Shown here one piece after another: positions 1 to 5,488 of a stretch of DNA of 5,511 nucleotides. Each line of letters starts with the position of its first letter. The stretch's first letter is position 1. The notes under the pieces were generated by a model. That model was not told the DNA's origin. It saw only the letters and a list, made by a program, of their open reading frames with translations, and did not search any database. The stretch is from Alphaproteobacteria bacterium. Lineage in GTDB: Bacteria; Pseudomonadota; Alphaproteobacteria; UBA8366; JADFVY01. The position numbers and the translations under genes were made by a program. Where the stretch lies: NCBI GenBank assembly GCA_029881615.1, contig JAOUMF010000174.1, forward strand, positions 1-5,511, given 5' to 3'.

Positions 1-1050
1 CTCGTCGAAATAGTTTTCCTTGTCCAGCATCCAGTGATCGCCCATCTGCTCGCCATGGTCCGAGGTCAGCACAATCAGGGTGTTGTCGTACTGGTCATTT
101 TCTTTCAGCCAGTCGATTAGCCGCCCCAGATTATCCTCGGCTTCATTGATCATGCCGTAATAGGTGGCGCGAAGCTGCGCCAGATCCGCGTCCGTCATGT
201 CGGTCGGGCAGGTCTCGGCGGCCAGCGTCCAGTAGCGGTTGCGCAACCGTTCCAGCCGCCAGGCGGTGAAGGGATGTTGCGCGGCCTCGCCGGCCAGTGA
301 CGGGGCGCGGCGCGGCGGCGGCATGTCGGCCGGGTCATAACGGCTGTTGTAGGGCTCGGGCGCGATAAAAGGCGGGTGCGGATGCCAGTAGGATAAATGC
401 ATGAACCAGGGTCGTCCGTCCCGTGCCTCGAGATAGTCGATCGCCTTTCCGGTCATGAAGGCGGCAAGGCTGTCCTTTGCCGAGTAGGCCGGCGGGGCAA
501 AGCTGGGGCCGCGCCCGGCCGCGCCGGGATAGTCGGCGACAGGGGCGTAGACATCCAGATGCCGGTCGCCGACATTGGGCAGCGAAAGCCCCTTACGCCG
601 CAGGTCAGCCAGCCATGGCCCCAGATCGTCATGCACGCGCAATTGCTCGATCATGCCCGGCAACACACCTTCGTAATGGTCCAGCGCCGGGTCCTGGCTG
701 TCGCGGCCGCGCGGGTCCGGCGCCGTGTCGGTATAGCCGAACAGCACCGGTTCATAGCCGGCCTTGCGGGCCTCCAGCGCCACATTGGTATGGCGTGAAT
801 CCAGCGGCACGCCGTTGCGTCCCGACCGGTGGTTCTGCAGGTACATCCCGGTATAGAGCGACGCGCGCGCCGGGCCGCAGGGGCTGGCCTGGGTGAAATG
901 GTTGGCAAACAGCACCCCGTCGGCAGCCAGTTGGTCGAGAATAGGCGTCTTCAGGACCGGATGGCCCGCCGCCGACAGGCAATCGCCCCGCCACTGGTCG
1001 AGTGTGATGAACAGGACGTTGCCTTTGGTTGCCCCGGACATATCGGTCAT
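1..1050 (-). CDS. Phosphonate monoester hydrolase / phosphodiesterase-like sulfatase-family enzyme (C-terminus cut by window edge)
   Basis: The 350 visible residues belong to the alkaline phosphatase superfamily, sulfatase/PMH branch, which hydrolyses phosphonate monoesters, phosphodiesters or sulfate esters with a formylglycine nucleophile. Visible landmarks are N-terminal NVLFITLDQWRGD (metal ligand Asp18, Gln19), the sulfatase motif CGPAR at 58-62 (Cys58 would be oxidised to formylglycine), NGVPLD (Asn79), GYTDTAPDPR at 105-114, HPHPPF (His225) and TSDHGEQMGDH (Asp331, His332), with Lys344 beyond. These align in order and spacing with my memory of the Rhizobium PMH, which is about 510 residues, so roughly 160 residues lie beyond the left edge. 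There is no signal peptide, so it should be cytoplasmic and need a formylglycine-generating enzyme encoded elsewhere. It starts 14 nt after the permease gene, which supports a phosphonate or phosphoester substrate. A second Met at 1041 is an equally good start: GGGA (1051-1054) directly abuts ATG 1050 but lies 9 nt before ATG 1041. A true sulfatase such as a choline-sulfatase relative is less likely. Confidence 0.92.
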   Translation of the reverse strand, partial: MTDMSGATKGNVLFITLDQWRGDCLSAAGHPVLKTPILDQLAADGVLFANHFTQASPCGPARASLYTGMYLQNHRSGRNGVPLDSRHTNVALEARKAGYEPVLFGYTDTAPDPRGRDSQDPALDHYEGVLPGMIEQLRVHDDLGPWLADLRRKGLSLPNVGDRHLDVYAPVADYPGAAGRGPSFAPPAYSAKDSLAAFMTGKAIDYLEARDGRPWFMHLSYWHPHPPFIAPEPYNSRYDPADMPPPRRAPSLAGEAAQHPFTAWRLERLRNRYWTLAAETCPTDMTDADLAQLRATYYGMINEAEDNLGRLIDWLKENDQYDNTLIVLTSDHGEQMGDHWMLDKENYFDE

Positions 1051-1064
1051 TCCCGTCTGCTTGG

Positions 1065-3095
1065 TCAGCGCATGCGCCAGGCCTGGCTTCGGCGGTGCAG
1101 CCCCTTGGTCATCAGGGCGTGCAGCAGCCGAATCCCGGCCGAGGTATAGACGATCATCATCGCCATGGCGGCCGCGGGCGCTATATCGCCAGCGTCATCC
1201 ATGTTCAAAACCGCGACCGAGGCCAATGTGGTGTCGGTTGCATAGAGGAACACGACGGCCGACACGGTGGTCATGGCATTGACGAAAAGATAGATCGAAA
1301 CATCCAGGATCGCCGGCAGGCAGACCGGCACCGTGACCTTGGCGAAGGTCCGGTAGAACGGGGTTTTCAGGGATGCCGAAACCGCCTCGAACTCAGGGTC
1401 CATCTGTTTCAGCGCGGTCGCGGCGGTCAGGTGGCTGACGGTGTAGAAATGGGTGATGGTGACCAGCACCAGGATCGCCATGCTGCCATAGATGAAGTTC
1501 AGCGGGTTGTCGGGATGGTTGAAAAAGAATATGTAGGCCAACCCCAGAACCATGCCCGGCACCGCCATCGGCAGGATCGCCAGAAGCTGGATCAGCCCCC
1601 GTCCGAAACCGAATCCCCGTCCCTTTTCAACAAGATAGGCCCCGGAAAAGATAATCGCGGTGCCGAATATCGCGGTGTAGAGCGCCATCCGGATCGAATT
1701 GCCATAGGCTTCCCAGCCGCCGCCATCCATCACGTCGAAATCGTAATTGGCCAGCGACAGCGACATGTTATAGGGCCAGAACTTGATCAGCGAGGCCCAG
1801 AAGGCCATGCCCAGCACACCCACAATCACGACACCGATGGCCCCGCAATAGACCGCCGCGGCCTTGTCGATGCGGCTGTGCGGCTTGGGGACCAGCGGCA
1901 CGGCGCGGGCCGACAGCAGGGCCACCTGCTTGCGCTGGACGATGCGGTCGACGGCAAAGGCGATCACGGCCGGCAACAGCAGCACCACGGAAACCACCGC
2001 CCCCATCTGGAAATTCTGCTGGCCGATCACCTGCTTGTAGATATCGGTGGCGAGCACGTTGAACTGCCCGCCGATCACCTTCGGCACGCCGAAATCGGTG
2101 ATCACCAGGGTGAAGATCACGAAGGTCGCGCTGATCAGCCCGTACTTGGCGCCGGGCAGGGTGACGGTCAGGAAAGTCCGCAATTTCGGGGTGCGCAGCG
2201 CCTCGGCGGCCTCATACAGCCGGGCGTCCGAGATCGACAGCGCGGTTACCAGAATCATCAATGCATGCGGGAAAGTCCAGAATGCCGAGCCGATCACCAC
2301 GCCGATCGGGCCATAGATGGATTCGCCCATCAGCAGCCCCTTCATGATCCCCTGATTGCCAAACAGATAGACCAGCGAAATCGCCGGCAACAGCGACGGC
2401 GCGAGGATCGGAATCAGCGCAATGATCCGGAAAACGCCCTTGAAGGGCATGCAGGTCCGGGTCAGGGCATAGGCATAAAAGAAGGCCAATATTATAACGA
2501 TGAACGTAGTCGTCAGGGCTATGAAGAGCGAGTTATAGACCGAGAAGAATAGCGACGGCGTGTTCACATAGGTCAGGTAATTATCGATCCCATGCGATTC
2601 GGTCGGCCTGATCTGGGCCCGGCGAAAGGCATTGCCGTCCATCTCTACCCAGTCGGCGTGATAGACCGGCCCGCCCGCCACCATGAAGCCGCCGCCGCCC
2701 TCGCCCACATTGCGCATGCGATAGAGCGTGGGAGCGCGGAAGCTGAAATCGGGGAAGAATTCGGTTGCCTGAAAGCGCCCGCCATTGGACGTCACCATGC
2801 TTTCGGGCGTAATCACGTCCAGTTCCGTCCCCAGCGCCAGCGCGTTCATGGTCTTGCCCCAGGGCATACCCTCGCCCCCGCTGACCTGGAATTCGATGGT
2901 GTCGAACCGGTAGGTGAAGGTCTCGAAGGATTTCGAGAGCATCGCATAGAGCGGCAGCACGATCGCCACCAGCAGGAACAGGCCCAGCAGCCCCATGGTG
3001 CCGCGCATCACCAGATCGTCGCGGCCCATCCGCTGCCGCGCCGGGCGGCCGTATTTCGCCGCCGCCGCCGCTTGCGTCAAATCGTTCGTGGTCAT
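1065..3095 (-). CDS. Fused two-domain ABC transporter permease, putative 2-aminoethylphosphonate type (PhnU2-like)
   Basis: Inner-membrane permease of 676 residues carrying both permease domains in one chain, as in the FbpB/PhnU2 class. I count about 12 hydrophobic helices, near 33-54, 188-212, 223-245, 262-285, 317-339, 364-383, 413-436, 468-489, 500-523, 536-556, 592-615 and 636-657. Each half has a cytoplasmic EAA-type loop contacting the ATPase: EAAEALRTPKLRTFLTVTLP (295-314) and EAVSASLKTPFYRTFAKVTVP-like (from 570). In both, the usual Gly is replaced (Arg301, Lys577). The C-terminal NMDDAGDIAPAAAMAMM stretch is typical of 2-aminoethylphosphonate permeases as I remember them. Usual length in that family is near 550; the excess comes from a non-hydrophobic segment at about 55-187 between helices 1 and 2, predicted periplasmic. 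The start is set by GAGGG (3104-3108), 8 nt before the ATG and inside the last codons of the ATPase gene, so the two are probably translationally coupled. Substrate is inferred; iron or another phosphorus ester remains possible. Confidence 0.92.
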   Translation of the reverse strand: MTTNDLTQAAAAAKYGRPARQRMGRDDLVMRGTMGLLGLFLLVAIVLPLYAMLSKSFETFTYRFDTIEFQVSGGEGMPWGKTMNALALGTELDVITPESMVTSNGGRFQATEFFPDFSFRAPTLYRMRNVGEGGGGFMVAGGPVYHADWVEMDGNAFRRAQIRPTESHGIDNYLTYVNTPSLFFSVYNSLFIALTTTFIVIILAFFYAYALTRTCMPFKGVFRIIALIPILAPSLLPAISLVYLFGNQGIMKGLLMGESIYGPIGVVIGSAFWTFPHALMILVTALSISDARLYEAAEALRTPKLRTFLTVTLPGAKYGLISATFVIFTLVITDFGVPKVIGGQFNVLATDIYKQVIGQQNFQMGAVVSVVLLLPAVIAFAVDRIVQRKQVALLSARAVPLVPKPHSRIDKAAAVYCGAIGVVIVGVLGMAFWASLIKFWPYNMSLSLANYDFDVMDGGGWEAYGNSIRMALYTAIFGTAIIFSGAYLVEKGRGFGFGRGLIQLLAILPMAVPGMVLGLAYIFFFNHPDNPLNFIYGSMAILVLVTITHFYTVSHLTAATALKQMDPEFEAVSASLKTPFYRTFAKVTVPVCLPAILDVSIYLFVNAMTTVSAVVFLYATDTTLASVAVLNMDDAGDIAPAAAMAMMIVYTSAGIRLLHALMTKGLHRRSQAWRMR

Positions 3096-3099
3096 GTGC

Positions 3100-4197
3100 C
3101 TAGCCCTCGCCCGTCGCGTAGAGGGCGATCCGTTCGGCCGGGATGCGCACGGTCACGTCATGCCCGGGTTCCAGATCCAGCTCGCGCATCAGATTGACCG
3201 ACAGATCCGCGGTCAGAGTCTGTCCGCCCAGCGCCGGCCCGGTCAAGTCCACCCGCAGCGACGAACCCAGGAATTCCAGATCGGCCACATTGGCGGCAAA
3301 GGCGTTCTCGTCGCCCGCCTTCACGTCGCGCGCCACGATATCCTCGGGCCGCACGGCCACCTGCACCGCCTGGCCGGCGCCATGGGGGCCGGTGTCGCAG
3401 CTCAATTCCACATCGCCCAGCTTCACTTTCCCCGCGTTCGAAACCCTGCCGTCGGCGAAATTCATCTTGCCGATGAAATCGGCGACGAAGGCGGTGGCGG
3501 GATGGCGATAGATTTCCATGGGCGTGCCCACCTGTTCGATCACGCCCTCGTTCATCACAACGATGCGATCGGCCATGGTCAGCGCCTCTTCCTGGTCATG
3601 GGTCACCATGATGGTGGTGACGCCCAGGCGGTGCTGCAGCTGTTTGATTTCATGGCGCAGATGCACGCGCACCCGCGCATCAAGCGCCGACAGCGGCTCG
3701 TCCAGCAGCAACAGCCCCGGCGAGGTGGCCAGCGCGCGGGCCAGCGCCACGCGCTGTTGCTGGCCGCCCGACAGCTGCGCCGGATATTTATCGTCCTGCC
3801 CGGTCAGCCCCACCAGTTCCAGCAACTCGCGCGCCCGGGTCTCGATCTCGGCCTTGGGCAGCTTGCGGTTTTCCAGCCCGTAGGCGACGTTGCGGATGAT
3901 CGACAGGTTGGGGAACAGCGCATAGGACTGAAACACGATACCGAAATCGCGCTCGGCCGGCGGCAGATTGGAAATGTCACGCCCGGCCTGTTCGATGCGC
4001 CCGTGGGTCTGCAATTCCAGTCCCGCGATGGCGCGTAGCAGGGTGGTCTTGCCACAGCCCGACGGCCCCAGGAAACAGACGAATTCGCCCTCTTCGATAT
4101 CGATGGAAACATCATTCAGCGCGCAAAAATCGCCGAAATACTTGATAACGTTGGAAATCCGCAAATAGGGATTTCCGGCCTGATTTTCTGTGGTCAC
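3100..4197 (-). CDS. ABC transporter ATP-binding protein, putative 2-aminoethylphosphonate type (PhnT2-like)
   Basis: Cytoplasmic ATPase of 365 residues that powers the adjacent permease. Motifs are complete: Walker A GPSGCGKT (44-51), Q-loop Gln90 in AERDFGIVFQSYALFPNL, signature LSGGQ (142-146), Walker B LLLLDEP (162-168), D-loop SALDA (170-174) and switch His200 in VTHDQEEA. After the nucleotide-binding domain come FVADFIGKMNF (237-247) and a C-terminal TOBE-like part from about 250 with VRPEDI at 282-287. Length and the AERDFGIVFQSYALFPNL and FVADFIG..NF wording fit the PhnT2 subfamily, which is close to the spermidine/iron/maltose importer ATPases (PotA, FbpC), so subfamily assignment is less sure than the fold. 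The start is GTG, with GGGAGG (minus strand, 4202-4207) 4 nt upstream, a little close; no ATG lies nearby in frame. It is the first gene of the three-gene run; its stop is 4 nt from the permease start. Confidence 0.93.
   Translation of the reverse strand: MTTENQAGNPYLRISNVIKYFGDFCALNDVSIDIEEGEFVCFLGPSGCGKTTLLRAIAGLELQTHGRIEQAGRDISNLPPAERDFGIVFQSYALFPNLSIIRNVAYGLENRKLPKAEIETRARELLELVGLTGQDDKYPAQLSGGQQQRVALARALATSPGLLLLDEPLSALDARVRVHLRHEIKQLQHRLGVTTIMVTHDQEEALTMADRIVVMNEGVIEQVGTPMEIYRHPATAFVADFIGKMNFADGRVSNAGKVKLGDVELSCDTGPHGAGQAVQVAVRPEDIVARDVKAGDENAFAANVADLEFLGSSLRVDLTGPALGGQTLTADLSVNLMRELDLEPGHDVTVRIPAERIALYATGEG
3104..3108 (-). promoter_or_regulatory. Shine-Dalgarno of the permease gene, inside the ATPase gene
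   Basis: GAGGG on the minus strand forms part of the last sense codons of the ATPase gene and sits 8 nt before the permease ATG. This fixes the permease start and suggests translational coupling across the 4-nt gap. Confidence 0.7.
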
Positions 4198-4201
4198 GCT
4201 G

Positions 4202-4207
4202 CCTCCC
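4202..4207 (-). promoter_or_regulatory. Shine-Dalgarno of the ATPase gene
   Basis: GGGAGG on the minus strand, 4 nt before the GTG at 4197. It supports GTG as the start although the spacing is shorter than usual. Confidence 0.6.
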
Positions 4208-4230
4208 GGGCTTTGGCAATATCGTTGAGC

Positions 4231-4257
4231 CGGGGCCGTCCCTGAACGGGGGCCCCG
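4231..4257. repeat. GC-rich inverted repeat ahead of the transporter operon
   Basis: Arms CGGGGCC (4231-4237) and GGCCCCG (4251-4257) are perfect complements, and the inside adds CCC (4240-4242) against GGG (4248-4250) with a 2-nt bulge and a 5-nt loop. It lies between the stop of the 63-residue gene and the ATPase gene and just touches a weak candidate -10 element. No T-run follows on either strand, so it does not look like a classical intrinsic terminator. It could be an operator for a regulator or a leader hairpin. Confidence 0.5.
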
Positions 4258-4287
4258 TTATATTTGATGGGCCAGACTATGCCTCAA
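4257..4287 (-). promoter_or_regulatory. Weak candidate promoter for the transporter/hydrolase operon
   Basis: On the minus strand TTGAGG (4282-4287) and TATAAC (4257-4262) are separated by 19 bp. The -10 matches 5 of 6 consensus positions and the -35 matches 4 of 6, but the spacing is long. It is the best sigma70-like pair I found in the gap before the ATPase gene; an activator-dependent promoter, such as a PhoB-type one, is possible but I see no clear box. Confidence 0.3.
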
Positions 4288-4336
4288 GACGGGGGGGAGT
4301 GGCAATGGCGGAGGGCGGGGGAGCGGGAGGGAGGCA
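4288..4336 (-). terminator. C-rich, G-poor transcript stretch, possible Rho-dependent termination region
   Basis: Read on the minus strand this block consists of repeated C-runs (up to seven C) with few G residues, downstream of the 63-residue gene and its hairpin. Such C>G bias is the known character of Rho loading sites. It would separate the two-gene unit from the transporter operon. Evidence is composition only. Confidence 0.3.
4313..4331 (+). other. G-quadruplex-capable motif
   Basis: On the plus strand four G-runs (4313-4315, 4317-4321, 4325-4327, 4329-4331) are separated by loops of 1, 3 and 1 nt, which fits the canonical G4 pattern. A further run of seven G lies at 4291-4297. The G-rich strand is the template strand for the minus-strand genes. 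Formation in the cell is unproven. Confidence 0.5.
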
Positions 4337-4419
4337 AACGCGACCGTGCCAATGCGCCGAGCCAGGCAGGCGATGCCCGTGCCCGGCGCTTGAGGGCGTA
4401 TAATGAAATAAACGCGTAG

Positions 4420-4443
4420 GCATTTCACTCTCCGGTGAAATGC
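4420..4443 (-). terminator. Perfect 9-bp hairpin after the 63-residue gene
   Basis: GCATTTCAC (4420-4428) and GTGAAATGC (4435-4443) are perfect inverted arms around a 6-nt loop. It begins 19 nt after the stop codon of the small gene, the usual place for a terminator or a 3'-end stabilising stem. No proper U-run follows directly (the next minus-strand bases are CTACGCGTTTATTTC), so it is probably an imperfect terminator or an mRNA-end stem. Confidence 0.45.
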
Positions 4444-4462
4444 GCCCCGCGACTCTTTCCCG

Positions 4463-4654
4463 CTATTCCGGGGTGGGCCAGGTGCCGATGGCTACGGTCA
4501 TGGCGTCCTTTATGATCTGGTTGATTACGGGGGAGACCTGATCGACGACCAGTCGAACGCGCTCGTCGGGGCTTTCGGGCAGCGGGACTGTATCGATGGC
4601 CACGCTGTATTGCTTGTTGAAGACTCGTGGCCGTTCCTTGATCTGTTCCTTCAT
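4463..4654 (-). CDS. Small protein of unknown function, 63 residues
   Basis: I do not recognise this protein. It begins MKEQIKERPRVFNKQ and ends AIGTWPTPE. It is soluble-looking, without signal peptide, membrane helix or cysteine; charge is nearly balanced with basic residues concentrated at the N-terminus. The middle (about 31-56, ERVRLVVDQVSPVINQIIKD and on) could form an amphipathic helix, and the N-terminal half is proline-containing (VPLPESPDE). The start is chosen because GGAGG (4663-4667) lies exactly 8 nt before this ATG; the same frame is open further upstream to 4801, but that would overlap the exported-protein gene without a ribosome site. It lies 49 bp downstream of that gene on the same strand and is likely co-transcribed. 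A small regulator, partner protein or peptide precursor are all only guesses. Confidence 0.65.
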   Translation of the reverse strand: MKEQIKERPRVFNKQYSVAIDTVPLPESPDERVRLVVDQVSPVINQIIKDAMTVAIGTWPTPE

Positions 4655-4662
4655 CGATGAAT

Positions 4663-4667
4663 CCTCC
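4663..4667 (-). promoter_or_regulatory. Shine-Dalgarno of the 63-residue gene
   Basis: GGAGG on the minus strand, 8 nt before ATG 4654. It decides the start against the longer open frame and is the main evidence that this small gene is real. Confidence 0.7.
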
Positions 4668-4703
4668 GCTATTGCGTGAATACTGGATCGGGCGTTCCAG
4701 GCG

Positions 4704-5261
4704 TCAGGGCGCGGGCGATACCTTGATGTTGCCGGAAATAACCGGTCCCGAGCCGTAGGCCATACGGTGGCCGTTTGCATCGAGAATGAGGAAGCTGGCA
4801 ATGTCCCGGTCCCTGGTCTTGCCCGATGCGTTGTTGTCGGCGACCATCAGCCAGAACCGGCACCCCAGCACGCCCTTGGCCTCGCACCAGCCGCTGGCAT
4901 AGGCCGTTGGCGTTGCCTTGCCCGTCGCCGCCAGTTGATGTATCGCCGTAGAACTGGCGGTCCCCGTAAAGGGCGAGTCGTTCATGTTGATCGCGAACCG
5001 GATCGAACCGGCCGGGTAACCAGTTGCAGGGTTGCACTGGATCTTGAAATCCAGCGTGAAGGTTCCGCTGAATCCGCCACCGGCCCGGCTATCTATCTTC
5101 ACCGTCGTCCCGTCGGCGTATGCGAACGCGCGCTGGGTGCAGGTTTGAATGGTGGGGATTTGCGGCATCTGGGCCCGCGCCGCGCCTGGCGCCGCGAATA
5201 ACAGCCCCGCGACCGAAAGGGCGAAACAGGATTTTCCAATGGTTGTCACGTTTCCAATCAT
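4704..5261 (-). CDS. Exported protein of unknown function, 185 residues
   Basis: The first 30 residues form a clear Sec signal peptide: MIGNVTTIGK, then a hydrophobic core SCFALSVAGLLFAA, then PGAARA with predicted cleavage after Ala30 (ARA|QMPQ). The mature protein of about 155 residues has no membrane helix. It has four cysteines (41, 76, 126, 134), an even number that would allow two disulfides in the periplasm. Alternating polar/hydrophobic stretches such as GGGFSGTFTLDFKI (61-74), GSIRFAINMND (85-95) and DIASFLILDANG (153-164) suggest a beta-rich fold, which is an inference. The start is ATG 5261 because AAGGAG (5270-5275) lies 8 nt upstream and the signal peptide begins directly; the frame stays open to 5441, but the extra 60 residues are not protein-like and would bury the signal peptide. 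I do not recognise a family. A promoter lies upstream and the 63-residue gene follows. Confidence 0.82.
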   Translation of the reverse strand: MIGNVTTIGKSCFALSVAGLLFAAPGAARAQMPQIPTIQTCTQRAFAYADGTTVKIDSRAGGGFSGTFTLDFKIQCNPATGYPAGSIRFAINMNDSPFTGTASSTAIHQLAATGKATPTAYASGWCEAKGVLGCRFWLMVADNNASGKTRDRDIASFLILDANGHRMAYGSGPVISGNIKVSPAP

Positions 5262-5269
5262 CGTCACAT

Positions 5270-5275
5270 CTCCTT
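5270..5275 (-). promoter_or_regulatory. Shine-Dalgarno of the exported-protein gene
   Basis: AAGGAG on the minus strand, 8 nt before ATG 5261. It decides the start in a frame that is open a further 60 codons upstream. Confidence 0.75.
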
Positions 5276-5317
5276 GCGTTGGCCGTCCTCTCCAGCCGCC
5301 TTGAACGCAATGGGAAA

Positions 5318-5336
5318 CGCCAGCCATGGCATGGCG
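5318..5336 (-). repeat. Dyad / hairpin in the leader of the exported-protein gene
   Basis: CGCCA (5318-5322) pairs with TGGCG (5332-5336), and the inside GCCATGGC (5323-5330) is itself a palindrome, with one bulged A (5331). In RNA this gives a stem of about 7 bp with a CAUG loop, inside the predicted 5' leader. It may be a regulatory stem or chance. Confidence 0.35.
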
Positions 5337-5375
5337 GCCCGTCGTTGTCGATGCTATTTTTACGTGATTAATTAG

Positions 5376-5404
5376 ATGATAGCGCCAATCCTGACGAGTG
5401 TCGA
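5376..5404 (-). promoter_or_regulatory. Sigma70-type promoter of the exported-protein gene
   Basis: On the minus strand -35 TCGACA (5399-5404) and -10 TATCAT (5376-5381) are 17 bp apart, each with 5 of 6 consensus matches. Transcription would start near 5369, giving a leader of about 108 nt before ATG 5261. An AT-rich stretch follows directly, which helps opening. Confidence 0.6.
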
Positions 5405-5448
5405 GTCTCGCCGCCTCGTCGGGGCTTCGCCGTCCGCCCATGCCACAT

Positions 5449-5488
5449 ACAGAAAACCGCCCGCCGAGTGGGGTCCCGGGGGCGGTCT
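5449..5488 (-). terminator. Rho-independent terminator of a gene beyond the right edge
   Basis: On the minus strand ACCGCCC (5486-5480) pairs with GGGCGGT (5462-5456), and the interior can add CCG/CGG with a one-base bulge. The stem is followed at once by TTTTCTGT. This is the classical stem plus U-run. It implies that a minus-strand gene ends just outside the window and isolates the exported-protein gene from it. On the plus strand the following bases (CTTGTGTAT) make a poor terminator. Confidence 0.75.

Noticed and set aside
397..1282. Several plus-strand and other-frame open frames over the hydrolase gene
   Set aside because: All overlap the PMH-like coding frame, whose motifs are continuous on the minus strand, and their products are Arg/Ala/Pro-rich.
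1029..2552. Open frame of 507 codons on the plus strand, antisense to the permease gene
   Set aside because: The product is rich in His, Arg, Gln, Gly and Asp without hydrophobic structure, typical of the shadow of a high-GC gene; the opposite strand encodes a clear permease.
2995..4038. Open frame of 347 codons on the plus strand, antisense to the ATPase gene
   Set aside because: It has shadow composition and is antisense to an ATPase with all motifs intact.
4400..4405. Perfect TATAAT on the plus strand
   Set aside because: No acceptable -35 lies upstream and no plus-strand gene follows.
4655..4801. N-terminal extension of the 63-residue gene to a 112-residue protein
   Set aside because: It would overlap the end of the exported-protein gene in another frame and has no ribosome site, whereas the internal ATG has GGAGG at 8 nt.
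5264..5332. Leader frame of 22 codons (MPWLAFPIAF...) whose stop overlaps the ribosome site of the exported-protein gene
   Set aside because: Its position is attractive for a leader peptide, but its ATG has no Shine-Dalgarno sequence and there is no run of regulatory codons; probably chance.
4767..5371. Plus-strand open frames over the exported-protein gene and its leader
   Set aside because: No ribosome sites, and antisense to a gene with a signal peptide and a good start.
5262..5441. N-terminal extension of the exported protein to 245 residues
   Set aside because: It would run over the predicted promoter and Shine-Dalgarno site and place 60 non-protein-like residues before a normal signal peptide.
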